Assembly (NCBI RefSeq): GCF_000758725.1
Contig: NZ_CP009428.1
Coordinates: 2,976,001-3,040,000 of the forward strand
Length of the DNA: 64,000 nt
Source of the DNA: Paenibacillus odorifer
Lineage (GTDB): Bacteria; Bacillota; Bacilli; Paenibacillales; Paenibacillaceae
Direction: 5' to 3'
Made by a program: the position numbers and the translations under genes. The notes below the pieces were generated by a model that worked only from the letters and a program-made list of their open reading frames with translations, was not told where the DNA came from and did not search any database. Positions 25,020-32,477 of the stretch are shown in pieces (the first letter of the stretch is position 1; the number at the start of each line of letters is the position of its first letter).

Positions 25020-25034
25020 TGATAATCATTCTCA
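25020..25034. promoter_or_regulatory. Fur box upstream of the broken lipoprotein gene
   Basis: TGATAATCATTCTCA matches the 7-1-7 Fur consensus with one mismatch. It lies 60 bases upstream of the pseudogene start on the minus strand, where a promoter would be expected. Confidence 0.72.
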
Positions 25035-25085
25035 ACGTCAGCGGAAATAAAAACCTATCATAAGACATGATAGGCCTGCGCACAA

Positions 25086-25841
25086 CTATTGTTTGCTGCT
25101 GCAAACGGCAATATAATTCAGATCTTTACCCGTCGTATTAAAAAAGGTATACATCTTTTTGAACTGTTCCCGGTTCTCTTTCTTGAGCCCGTTTTTCACA
25201 ATACGCAGCGCCCCGATAACCCCTTCATCACGAATGAGTCCATTGATACTCATCAAGGACATGGGACCGGTAGCATTGTCTACTTGTTTAAAGCCTGCGG
25301 AGTGGAACAATCCCGCCCAATGCCCAACAGACAGTGGCTCGACATTGATGTGAATGGTGCGGCGCAGCTCGGCCAGATGTTCTTCCGTATTTTCCTTGGC
25401 AAAGGTAATATCATGGGTAAGCAGAATGCCGCCAGGTTTCAGTACCCGATAGTATTCGGCGACTGCCTTTTCCTTCGCAGGCTGGTTAAGCATCGTGAGC
25501 ATGGCTTCATTAATGACAACGTCAAAGCTCTCATTCTCAAAAGGTAGCTTCAGTGCATTTCCTTGCCGGACACGGATATAGTTTTCCAAGTTGGCATTTT
25601 TGATATTTCGGTTTGCTTTTTCCAGCGCCCGCGGGTCCATATCAATACCGGTAATTTGACAGTGATATTTACCGGCCAGTTGAATGGAGGTGGTGCACAT
25701 ATTGCAGGCTACCTCCAATACCTGGTTGTCCGTACTCAGATTGGCTTGCTGGATCAGCCAGTTGGTTGCTGCAACGCCGCCGGGCCGCAAACGTTTTTTT
25801 CCCAGCCGCGCCAAAAAATTATGGCCTACTTCCTTTTTCAT
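25086..25841 (-). CDS. class I SAM-dependent methyltransferase
   Basis: A ~251-residue methyltransferase-11 type protein. Motif I is VLEVACNMCTTSIQLA, where the usual glycine-rich GxGxG is replaced by a Cys-containing ACNMC, which is unusual. Motif II ends in the acidic ITGIDMDPRALE, and post-II has GNALKLPFENESFDVVI. The start can be ATG 25841 (GGGGTG, 6 bases) or ATG 25850. It overlaps in regulation with two cupin genes upstream in the same direction, starting 5-14 bases after the cupin stop. The substrate cannot be read from the sequence; the Fur box ahead of the operon hints at iron-limited growth. Confidence 0.82.
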   Translation of the reverse strand: MKKEVGHNFLARLGKKRLRPGGVAATNWLIQQANLSTDNQVLEVACNMCTTSIQLAGKYHCQITGIDMDPRALEKANRNIKNANLENYIRVRQGNALKLPFENESFDVVINEAMLTMLNQPAKEKAVAEYYRVLKPGGILLTHDITFAKENTEEHLAELRRTIHINVEPLSVGHWAGLFHSAGFKQVDNATGPMSLMSINGLIRDEGVIGALRIVKNGLKKENREQFKKMYTFFNTTGKDLNYIAVCSSKQ

Positions 25842-25854
25842 CGCATTCACCCCA

Positions 25855-26202
25855 TTACTTATCCGGCTTGACTACAACCAGAAGCATCTGAAACGCCACT
25901 GTTGCGTGTAGGGCATGCGGAATATTGGCCGGCATAACGAGGGTCTCCCCGGCATGAACAGTGTACTTGTCTTCTCCAATTGTAATTTCCGCTTGCCCGG
26001 ACAAAATGTTGACCATGGCATCACCCGGGGAAGAATGTCCCCCAATCGACGAGCCTTTGTCCAGCGAAAGAAGGGTCATTGCCAGATTTGGCCGCTGTAC
26101 AAGGGTCAGACTGGAAACCTGCTGTTCCTCTATTGTGATGATGTCCTTCAAATCAATGACTGCGGATTGCGGCAGTTTTTTAATGAATAAACCTGTTTCC
26201 AT
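25855..26202 (-). CDS. small cupin protein (1)
   Basis: A 115-residue single-domain cupin. The GGHSSPGDAMVNILSGQ and GETLVMPANIPHALHA blocks correspond to cupin motifs 1 and 2, with potential metal ligands His and His. ATG at 26202 has GGAGGT at 8 bases; the longer frame overlaps the upstream gene's end. It is the middle gene of a cupin-cupin-methyltransferase operon. Cupins of this size are often metal-dependent enzymes or ligand sensors. Confidence 0.82.
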   Translation of the reverse strand: METGLFIKKLPQSAVIDLKDIITIEEQQVSSLTLVQRPNLAMTLLSLDKGSSIGGHSSPGDAMVNILSGQAEITIGEDKYTVHAGETLVMPANIPHALHATVAFQMLLVVVKPDK

Positions 26203-26218
26203 TTTGAATACCTCCGTT

Positions 26219-26557
26219 TTATATACTAATTTGCAGAAATTTGCAGCTGCTGCGGGCGGAATAATCATGCCAAGTGCCCGCTGGGACGATAACGGATGCG
26301 CCGGCTGTCAATTGATAGGGCTCTTCCGCCACCAGCAGATGAAGCTCGCCTTCCAGCACATGGATGATTTTAGATTTGGGGGAGGTCTCTGAACTGATGG
26401 TCTCCTCCTGATCCATGGCATACAATACCCATTCCGGTTGTGCCGCTGTTTCGGCTGCAGATACGGGCAATGCCAGCACTCGGCTCGCAATCCGGTGTGG
26501 CTTAACGCTGATCATATCTGTTAAAAAAAATACCTTGCCTGCTGTAATTCCACTCAT
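26219..26557 (-). CDS. small cupin protein (2), first gene of the operon
   Basis: A 112-residue cupin-fold protein. KIIHVLEGELHLLVAEEPYQ and GASVIVPAGTWHDYSA are the two cupin motifs; the first lacks the usual HxH, so metal binding may be altered. ATG at 26557 has GGGGGGATCGT in front; the longer frame (TTG) overlaps that site. It sits 16 bases upstream of the second cupin, so the three genes are one transcript. The Fur box at 26650 lies between this operon and the divergent Crp-type gene. Confidence 0.78.
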   Translation of the reverse strand: MSGITAGKVFFLTDMISVKPHRIASRVLALPVSAAETAAQPEWVLYAMDQEETISSETSPKSKIIHVLEGELHLLVAEEPYQLTAGASVIVPAGTWHDYSARSSCKFLQISI

Positions 26558-26609
26558 ACGATCCCCCCTGTTCAAAGTACAGCATTTTGTTTATTTCCAA
26601 ATTGCTTGA

Positions 26610-26637
26610 TTGAATGATTCCTGCAATTTGATATAAT
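26610..26637 (+). promoter_or_regulatory. promoter of the Crp-type regulator gene
   Basis: TTGAAT (26610-26615), 16 bases, TATAAT (26632-26637). The Fur box begins 13 bases downstream, over the expected start of transcription. Confidence 0.65.
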
Positions 26638-26649
26638 GAGAATGACCAA

Positions 26650-26664
26650 TGAGAATTATTCTCA
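26650..26664. promoter_or_regulatory. Fur-box-like palindrome between divergent genes
   Basis: TGAGAATTATTCTCA is a perfect 7-1-7 palindrome that fits the TGAxAATxATTxTCA pattern of Fur-family operators. It lies between the cupin operon and the Crp-type gene, and would control both if bound. Confidence 0.78.
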
Positions 26665-26698
26665 TTTATTTTATTGTAGCAGAGTATTTATCATGACT

Positions 26699-26716
26699 CT
26701 GTTGCCATGGCAACAG
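26699..26716. promoter_or_regulatory. 18-bp palindrome overlapping the ribosome binding site of the Crp-type gene
   Basis: CTGTTGCCATGGCAACAG is perfectly symmetrical and ends two bases into the AGGAGG at 26715-26720. It could be the autoregulatory site of the Crp-type protein, or an RNA hairpin masking the ribosome binding site. Confidence 0.55.
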
Positions 26717-26729
26717 GAGGCTGAGAAAA

Positions 26730-27422
26730 TTGCAGAAATATCTGAGCAGGATACAGAGCACTATTTTGTTTAAGGGGTTCGCGGAGCGGGAGGTGCAGCA
26801 AGCGCTGAGCTGTTTGCAGGGCACAATCAAGGATTTTGCGCGGAAGGAGGTTATTTTTAGAAAAGACGATATTCTGGATTCGGCGGGCATTATTATCCAT
26901 GGCAATGTTCTGCTGTGCAAAGATAATATCTCAGGCATGAGATTTATTTTCTCGGAGCTCGGGGATGGGGAAATCTTTGGCGAAACGGCGCTTCGCCTTG
27001 TCCAAGAACACAGCGGCTATGAAGCGGTGGCGGGTTCGGAATGCCGGATTCTGTTTGTCAAAATAAATAAAATTGTCCGGCCCGGCCAGGACACTTGCCA
27101 TTTAAGGGGCCGGATCATTGAGAATATGCTGGCCCTGCTGCTTGAGAACAACCGGTCCATCTATCAAAAGCTGGATCTGGTCTCCCACAAATCGCTGCGG
27201 GACCGTATTCTGCATTATTTAGCCCTCCAGACCAAAAAAAACAATTCCGCCTGTTTTGAAATTCCGTTTACCCGCAGCGACCTGGCTGATTATTTGACTG
27301 TTGACCGCAGCGCCTTGTCCAGAGAGCTGCAGCGGATGGCGCAGGACGGGCTGATCCGGTTTAATCGAAATCAATTTGAGCTGTTGGACGCGGAGAATCA
27401 GCTGCGGATCAGCGATTTTTAG
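26730..27422 (+). CDS. Crp/Fnr-family transcriptional regulator
   Basis: A 230-residue regulator. The N-terminal half is a cyclic-nucleotide-binding-like beta barrel (GIIIHGNVLLCKDN, GDGEIFGETALR) without Fnr-type cysteines in the right spacing; a few Cys residues are scattered. The C-terminal half is a Crp-type HTH (FTRSDLADYLTVDRSALSREL). The TTG start has AGGAGG nine bases upstream. Divergent from the cupin-methyltransferase operon, of which it may be a regulator. The Fur-like box and an 18-bp palindrome sit in the shared region. The effector is unknown. Confidence 0.9.
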   Translation: MQKYLSRIQSTILFKGFAEREVQQALSCLQGTIKDFARKEVIFRKDDILDSAGIIIHGNVLLCKDNISGMRFIFSELGDGEIFGETALRLVQEHSGYEAVAGSECRILFVKINKIVRPGQDTCHLRGRIIENMLALLLENNRSIYQKLDLVSHKSLRDRILHYLALQTKKNNSACFEIPFTRSDLADYLTVDRSALSRELQRMAQDGLIRFNRNQFELLDAENQLRISDF

Positions 27423-27423
27423 A

Positions 27424-27525
27424 ATAATTCCTCCAAACCTTGAAAAGAGTACGCAGCTAGAAAATGCACTAGAAAAGTATTTGACCGATCTAAACAGCAT
27501 AAAAGAGGTAGTTGAAGTTAGTTAA
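27424..27525 (+). pseudogene. orphan C-terminal coding fragment
   Basis: Right behind the Crp-type stop, one frame reads as 33 residues of coding-like sequence (begins IIPPNLEKSTQLENALEKYL, amphipathic and Leu-rich) and ends in TAA. There is no ribosome binding site or start. It looks like the tail of a gene whose body was replaced by the regulator locus. The parent family is not recognised. Confidence 0.4.
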
Positions 27526-27584
27526 CTGTTGACTTGAGTTTTGATTTGTTGATTTTAGCTATCTATCGGAGTTACTCATAAATA

Positions 27585-27614
27585 CAAGAGCCCGCGTCGG
27601 ACGCGGGCTTTTGT
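27585..27614 (+). terminator. intrinsic terminator in the scar zone
   Basis: AGCCCGCGT (27589-27597) and ACGCGGGCT (27601-27609) with a 3-base loop and a T run. It can act on both strands, for the Crp-type gene and for the sulfurtransferase remnant. Confidence 0.85.
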
Positions 27615-27617
27615 ATG

Positions 27618-27689
27618 TTACTCTCCTCCAGTAGCCACCGGGTTCTCCTCATATGAAATCCAATTACTCCGACTACCCGCATACAACTT
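27618..27689 (-). pseudogene. duplicated 3' end of a sulfurtransferase gene
   Basis: Read on the minus strand, this 72-base piece encodes 23 residues and a stop (KLYAGSRSNWISYEENPVAT...), nearly the same as the C-terminus of the intact sulfurtransferase at 28185-28256. There is no gene body. Both copies are followed by a terminator with a GCCCGC stem. Confidence 0.82.
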
Positions 27690-27692
27690 CCT

Positions 27693-28136
27693 TTATAGTC
27701 TTCCAATTGCCACGATCAACGCCAGAACTACAAAAAAGATATTTACGCCGAGCTCCCGGTACTCTTTTCGCCCAATATGAAACAGCATCCCGAGCAGTGC
27801 AACCGCAGCCAAAGCGATCGCGGCGATCAGCGTTAGCAACGGAGCTATGTTCAGTGCCCACGGCAAAACAAGGCCCAGCGCTCCGAGTAGCTCCGCGATT
27901 CCGATCAGAACAACTAGTCTTTTCGGCACATCATTTACCCAGGCCCATGTCTTTTTTGACGACTCAATACGAACGGTTTTCATCCATCCCGAATATACGA
28001 AGCCTGCCGCCAATACGATATGTACGATGCTGTACGGTGAAGAAGACGAAGCAGAGGCAAACGTATCCGACCTTCGGAAAATCGATTTCTTGCCGTAAAC
28101 GTTTCGGTATATAGCGCAAGCTAAAAAAGCCCGCAA
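27693..28136 (-). pseudogene. DoxX-like membrane protein, 5' end lost
   Basis: From about 'SIVHIVLAAGFVYSGWMKT' onward the frame matches DoxX-like (PF13564) proteins: SGWMKT, then AWVNDVPKRLVVLIGIAELLGALG and two more membrane helices. The first ~35 codons are not family-like, and the only ATG (28136) lies in the terminator stem of the next gene, so no credible start or ribosome binding site exists. The gene probably lost its 5' end when inserted between two copies of the sulfurtransferase tail. It could still be expressed by read-through. Confidence 0.65.
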
Positions 28137-28154
28137 AGATTGCGGGCTTTTCCT
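28123..28154 (-). terminator. terminator of the sulfurtransferase gene
   Basis: AAAGCCCGC and GCGGGCTTT arms around a short loop, with T's on both sides; it lies ~30 bases past the minus-strand stop at 28185. Confidence 0.85.
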
Positions 28155-28184
28155 TTTCTTAAATATACAAATAAAAACGAACGC

Positions 28185-29021
28185 TTAACCCTCTCCCGTA
28201 GCCACCGGATTCTCCTCATATGAAATCCAATCACTCCAGCTTCCCGCATACAGCTTAACATTCTTGTACCCGGCTTTGCCTAGCGCGAGCACATTAGGGC
28301 AAGCACTTACACCTGAACCGCAGTACACAATAACCTCTTGCTCAGGATCAATTCCTTCATAATGCTCTTTCAGCACCTCAGTTGATTTCCAGCGCCCTTG
28401 CTCATCGAGAACATCCTTCCAGAACTTATTGATCGCCCCAGGAATATGACCTGCCTTCGGATCAATCGGTTCTTCCAAACCTTCATAGCGACGGGACTCG
28501 CGGGAATCAATCAATAGTGCGCCACCGGCGTTAACTACATTTTGCACATCTTCCATGCTAGCAAGCATCTTCTTCTGAACATCTGCTTCATACTGGCTAG
28601 GAATCCGAACCGCTTGATGATCACTGACGGGGAAGGATGCTTTTTTCCAAGCAGAGTAGCCTTCATCCATTACAAACACACGTTCATGCCCCAAATATTT
28701 AAGCATCCACCACAGACGGGAAGCGTAGGCACCACCTTGATCATCATAAGCAACAACAATACTATCTCTGTTAATACCAACCTTACTAAGTGCGGCAGTT
28801 AGCTTTGAAATTTCTGGCAGTGGGTGGCGTCCCCCGTGTGAGCTTACAGGAGCGGAGAGTTGTTCTTCCAGATGTAGATAAACTGCGCCGGGAATATGAT
28901 CTTCTGTATAGGCTTTACGTCCAGCTTCCGGGTCAGTAAGTAAAAAACGGCAATCAACTATAACAAGTTCAGGCTCGTATAACCGAGCAAGCAGCCATCG
29001 AGTAGAAACGATCGGTTCCAT
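28185..29021 (-). CDS. thiosulfate / 3-mercaptopyruvate sulfurtransferase (two rhodanese domains)
   Basis: A 278-residue protein with two rhodanese domains, the first inactive and the second with active-site Cys in VYCGSGVSACPN (about residue 235). The domain join contains SRESRRYEGLEEPIDPKAGHIPGA. The CGSGVSA loop fits the mercaptopyruvate sulfurtransferase subtype (CGSGVT/S), although thiosulfate may also be used. ATG at 29021 with AAGAAGG nearby is favoured over the longer frame. A truncated copy of its 3' end lies 560 bases downstream. Confidence 0.9.
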   Translation of the reverse strand: MEPIVSTRWLLARLYEPELVIVDCRFLLTDPEAGRKAYTEDHIPGAVYLHLEEQLSAPVSSHGGRHPLPEISKLTAALSKVGINRDSIVVAYDDQGGAYASRLWWMLKYLGHERVFVMDEGYSAWKKASFPVSDHQAVRIPSQYEADVQKKMLASMEDVQNVVNAGGALLIDSRESRRYEGLEEPIDPKAGHIPGAINKFWKDVLDEQGRWKSTEVLKEHYEGIDPEQEVIVYCGSGVSACPNVLALGKAGYKNVKLYAGSWSDWISYEENPVATGEG

Positions 29022-29122
29022 AAAGTAGCCTTCTTTCCTGTTTAATATGTATGGAGACATTATAGCGGAAAATAAAAGAGGGCGCACCTTAAGCTTATGG
29101 CTTAAACTGCGTCCTCTAAAAA

Positions 29123-29494
29123 TTAGATCAAACGATATCCCGAAGGCAAGTTACCGCTGCTGCGGATATTACGGATTTGTTCGAGGGTTAAGCGTTGGTT
29201 AGTAGAAATAATGGACTCCACGTCATTACCTGAAATGAAATCATCCAGATCCCTAATGTTGCGGTTCCCGCGAAGTACACGGAAGTTCCCTCTAAACCGT
29301 GTTCTAGTGAAAAGTACCAGTGTAGCATTGCTGCTAGTAGAGAAGAACCGAAGGCTCTCAATACCATCGAGGATGTTGTCCGTATTACGAATACCCAGGT
29401 TGCCAGTATATATTCTACGGCGTCCATTGAAGTTTTCTTCATCGTACACGGTCAAGCGAGGGTAAGTCTGCGATACATGAACTTCTTTTTTCAT
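29123..29494 (-). CDS. beta/gamma-crystallin-like protein
   Basis: A 123-residue protein with two Greek-key-like repeats: LTVYDEENFNGRRRIYTGN and LVLFTRTRFRGNFRVLRGN, each with the Y/F-x6-F-x-G motif, and NDN/GND plus ESL/ESI segments like the D/N-D/N-x-x-S calcium site. A C-terminal tail follows. No signal peptide is seen. Microbial members of this fold bind calcium and are often stress or spore proteins; a function here is inference. AGGAGG lies before the ATG, and the gene is upstream of a divergent ABC operon. Confidence 0.7.
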   Translation of the reverse strand: MKKEVHVSQTYPRLTVYDEENFNGRRRIYTGNLGIRNTDNILDGIESLRFFSTSSNATLVLFTRTRFRGNFRVLRGNRNIRDLDDFISGNDVESIISTNQRLTLEQIRNIRSSGNLPSGYRLI

Positions 29495-29598
29495 TTGTAA
29501 TTCCTCCTTTGTTATCTAATCTATGTTCATATAAATTTTTTGCTTGGCTAATAGTCTAATAGAAAGCCCTTATTTGCATTAACTTATCATTTTGGGCT

Positions 29599-29626
29599 TT
29601 ACTTCAATAACATATTAGTGTACTAT
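29599..29626 (+). promoter_or_regulatory. candidate promoter of the ABC exporter operon
   Basis: TTTACT (29599-29604), 16 bases, TACTAT (29621-29626). The proposed GntR operator overlaps the -10. Confidence 0.45.
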
Positions 29627-29640
29627 TCAACTATAACACT
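29617..29640. promoter_or_regulatory. candidate YtrA-type GntR operator
   Basis: AGTGTACTA (29617-29625), then six bases, then TATAACACT (29632-29640): 7 of 9 positions symmetric (AGTGTxxTA). It lies ahead of the operon encoding a YtrA-like regulator, 50 bases upstream of the first ATG. Binding is inferred. Confidence 0.5.
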
Positions 29641-29689
29641 GACACAATAAAACGAATGAACAATACATTAGTTGGCAGGGAGGATCCGC

Positions 29690-30646
29690 ATGAAACAGGG
29701 GAGTGGTGTAGAGATGAAAGATTCAGTCGTTCTGCAAATGAATGAGGTAAGTAAGATTATCAAAGGAAGACCGATTGTGGATAAGCTGACATTTGATATC
29801 CGTAAGGGTGAAATTGTTGGGTTGTTAGGTCCAAACGGTGCAGGTAAGACCACAACGATTCGAATGATGACGGGTTTAATACGGATGAGTGAAGGCGATG
29901 TGATTATCCAAGGTCACAGTGTAAGGAATGATTTTAAGCAGGCGATTGGCCATATCGGTGCGATAATTGAGAATCCAGAGTTTTATCCGTATATGACTGG
30001 ACTTGATAATCTGAAGCAGTACCAAAGAATGACGGATAATATTGAGGCTGGCAGAATAGATGAGGTTGTAGAACTGGTAGGACTTCAAGAAGCGATGAAT
30101 AAAAAAGTAAAGGCTTATTCGCTGGGCATGCGCCAACGTCTAGGGATTGCTCAGGCGCTACTCAATCGGCCCAAGTTATTGATTTTAGATGAGCCTACGA
30201 ACGGACTTGATCCGGCTGGAATACGGGAAATGCGTGATTATATGCGTACCATCGCCGAAGTGGAAGGCATCTCTATTCTAATTTCCAGCCACTTGCTCAC
30301 TGAAATTGAACAAATATGCCATCGGGCTATCGTAATCCAGAATGGTAAGCTGGTAACCGTAACTGCGATTGGTGAAGAGCAGGAAGCAACCGCACAAGTA
30401 AAGCTAACCATCCGTGTAGGATCGGTTGAAGCGGCGATAAACCTCTTGGAGCGTTTAGATTATGCGGAATTGGCCTCCATGGACAGCGCTCGTTCTGAAG
30501 TGATAGTAAGTCTGCTTGATAGCAGAGTACCGGAGCTTGTATCTGCTTTTAGTGATGAAGGTGTGGGAATTTTCCGGATTACGGAGAATAAACAGAGTCT
30601 TGAGGAAGATTTCTTGAAATGGACAGGAGGAAACCGCATTGCGTAA
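29690..30646 (+). CDS. ABC transporter ATP-binding protein (BcrA-type)
   Basis: A 318-residue ATPase. Walker A is GPNGAGKTTT, the signature is YSLGMRQRLGIA and Walker B is LLILDEPTNGLDP. A ~90-residue C-terminal extension (from about residue 225) matches antibiotic-type (BcrA/CcmA-like) ATPases. ATG 29690 has GGGAGG at 6 bases; 29672 has none. Its stop overlaps the TTG of the permease. The pair is likely an exporter for a peptide or lipid-type compound; substrate unknown. Confidence 0.92.
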   Translation: MKQGSGVEMKDSVVLQMNEVSKIIKGRPIVDKLTFDIRKGEIVGLLGPNGAGKTTTIRMMTGLIRMSEGDVIIQGHSVRNDFKQAIGHIGAIIENPEFYPYMTGLDNLKQYQRMTDNIEAGRIDEVVELVGLQEAMNKKVKAYSLGMRQRLGIAQALLNRPKLLILDEPTNGLDPAGIREMRDYMRTIAEVEGISILISSHLLTEIEQICHRAIVIQNGKLVTVTAIGEEQEATAQVKLTIRVGSVEAAINLLERLDYAELASMDSARSEVIVSLLDSRVPELVSAFSDEGVGIFRITENKQSLEEDFLKWTGGNRIA

Positions 30647-31385
30647 CTTCAATAATCTTATTGTTAATGAATGGCTCAAGATTTCAAAGAAACGCACATT
30701 TATTGTGCCATATGTGATATTAATTCTATTATCCCTGCTATTAGGTTATATTGTTCATTCTGTTTCACCTGACATGTTTGAATCAGCTTATGATTTTTCA
30801 GCTATGATGCTGCTTTCCCAAGGGATTGGCCAAGTGATTACAATTCTTGCGATCATCGGAACAGCAGGTATTGTCTCAAAAGAGTATAGTCAAGGAACCA
30901 TTAAGTTCCTGCTTATCCGCGCCAGAAGCCGTACAGCAATCCTCGCATCCAAATATGTGGTTGTACTGTTGTATGCTTTGACTTTGACCGTCATCGGAGG
31001 CATAGCCGTTTTTGGAACAGGAGCTTTGTGGTTTGGACTAAGTGGTGGAGAAGCGGGTATGAGTGAGATGCTTACAAACCTATTGTATAATCTCGTTAGT
31101 ACGGTTGTGTATGGAACACTTGCTTTTATGCTGGGGGTATTAACCACTTCAACTGGGGTAACGATTGGGGCTACTATGTTTGCGCTAATGATAGACAAAT
31201 TGATTATTTCTCGTGATTTTTACAAATATGTTCTGTTTCCTAACTTAAATTTAGCTGCTTATGAAGGTGGAGGAGCACCTATGCCTGGAATGACGCTGAC
31301 CTTTTCCATCGTGATGCTTGCCTTATACACAGTTGTCTTTCTTCTCATAGGTTTCTCCGTCTTTAGACGAAGGGATGTTGCTTAA
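30639..31385 (+). CDS. ABC-2 type permease
   Basis: A 248-residue membrane protein with about six hydrophobic segments and the IVSKEYSQGTIKFLLIRARSR loop, typical of ABC-2 permeases of multidrug/antibiotic exporters. TTG start overlaps the ATPase stop by eight bases; AGGAGG lies upstream in the ATPase gene (GGACAGGAGGAAACC). It would pair with the ATPase before it. Confidence 0.9.
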   Translation: MRNFNNLIVNEWLKISKKRTFIVPYVILILLSLLLGYIVHSVSPDMFESAYDFSAMMLLSQGIGQVITILAIIGTAGIVSKEYSQGTIKFLLIRARSRTAILASKYVVVLLYALTLTVIGGIAVFGTGALWFGLSGGEAGMSEMLTNLLYNLVSTVVYGTLAFMLGVLTTSTGVTIGATMFALMIDKLIISRDFYKYVLFPNLNLAAYEGGGAPMPGMTLTFSIVMLALYTVVFLLIGFSVFRRRDVA

Positions 31386-31387
31386 TC

Positions 31388-31762
31388 ATGACAATCGAAT
31401 TCGATAACAACCTGCCGATTTATATCCAGATCATGAATTACATCAAAGGTGAAATCGTCACAGGCAAGCTGAAACCGGGTGATAAAATTCTCTCGGTACG
31501 AGAACTTGCCAGTGAACTGCAGATTAATCCGAATACGGTGCAAAGAACTTTTCAGGAACTGGAGCGTGAAGAAATCGTGGAAACCCGGCGTGGAATGGGA
31601 AGATACGTCACAAGTAATGAAGGTACTATCCTGACTATCAAAAAAGAAATGGCAAAAGATGTGCTGGATCGTTTCATTCGTGGTATGCAGGATCTTGGCT
31701 TTCAAGGCGAAGATATTTTAGCGGCGGTGGCGGAGAATATCCGCAATAAGGATGGAGAATAG
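31388..31762 (+). CDS. GntR-family regulator of the YtrA type
   Basis: A 124-residue protein: a GntR winged helix (LPIYIQIMNYIKGEIVTGKLKPGD, VRELASELQINPNTVQRTFQELE) plus a short helical tail, the YtrA subfamily, which lacks a large ligand domain. It is encoded between the two ABC pairs with overlapping ends, so it likely controls all five genes by repression. The candidate operator is at 29617-29640. Confidence 0.92.
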   Translation: MTIEFDNNLPIYIQIMNYIKGEIVTGKLKPGDKILSVRELASELQINPNTVQRTFQELEREEIVETRRGMGRYVTSNEGTILTIKKEMAKDVLDRFIRGMQDLGFQGEDILAAVAENIRNKDGE

Positions 31763-31775
31763 GGGGATACGCAAG

Positions 31776-32477
31776 TTGGAAAATATACTTGAGGTTCATG
31801 AAGTTACAAAAAAATATAGTTCCAAGCATGCCCTCCGCGAGGTATCCTTTAATCTGAGTGCGGGTAAGATCACGGGACTGTTAGGCAGTAACGGCAGCGG
31901 CAAAAGTACACTTATGAAAATCATCGCCGGGCTGTCACAGCCTACGACCGGTCGTGTATCGGTCATTGGGGGTTCTGTAGGAACAGAAAGTAAAGCGGTG
32001 GTATCGTTTATGCCTGATAAGCCGCTTACAGAATCTTGGATGAGTGTTTCTGATGCTCTAAAGTTCCAAACTGACTTCTATCCTGATTTTGATCTGACTA
32101 AAGCCTCGCGAATGTTGGAGTTTATGAAGCTAAGTCCGCAAGATAAGGTAAAGGATCTGTCCAAAGGGATGAATGAACGTTTACAGCTTACACTTGCTCT
32201 ATCACGCCGAGCTAGCCTTTATTTGTTGGATGAACCCATTGGTGGTGTGGATCCGGTAGCTAGAACAAAAATTCTTAATGCATTGGTAGAGTTTTATGAA
32301 GAGGATAGTACCATTCTCTTATCAACCCATTTAGTATCGGATATTGAGCGGATCTTTGATGATGTGATTTTTATAAAAGAGGGAGAAATTGTGATGCATA
32401 CGGCGGTAGAGGATATCCGGCTTCGCCAAGGCAAAAGCATAGATGAACTGTTCAGAGAGGTGTACGCAGAATGCTAA
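31776..32477 (+). CDS. ABC transporter ATP-binding protein (second pair)
   Basis: A 233-residue ATPase: Walker A GSNGSGKSTL, signature LSKGMNERLQLTLA (LSKGM in place of LSGGQ), Walker B LYLLDEPIGGVDP. It is of the YtrB/YxlF type. The TTG at 31776 with AGGGGG nine bases upstream is chosen; the ATG at 31752 overlaps the regulator and has no good site. Four bases or less separate the coding regions in this stretch. Confidence 0.9.
   Translation: MENILEVHEVTKKYSSKHALREVSFNLSAGKITGLLGSNGSGKSTLMKIIAGLSQPTTGRVSVIGGSVGTESKAVVSFMPDKPLTESWMSVSDALKFQTDFYPDFDLTKASRMLEFMKLSPQDKVKDLSKGMNERLQLTLALSRRASLYLLDEPIGGVDPVARTKILNALVEFYEEDSTILLSTHLVSDIERIFDDVIFIKEGEIVMHTAVEDIRLRQGKSIDELFREVYAEC

Noticed and set aside
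25089..25547. 152-residue plus-strand ORF opposite the methyltransferase gene
   Set aside because: No ribosome binding site, and the opposite-strand frame has clear methyltransferase motifs.
28098..28136. ATG at 28136 as the start of the DoxX-like gene
   Set aside because: This codon lies inside the terminator stem of the sulfurtransferase gene and the first 35 residues are unlike DoxX, so it is not a plausible start.
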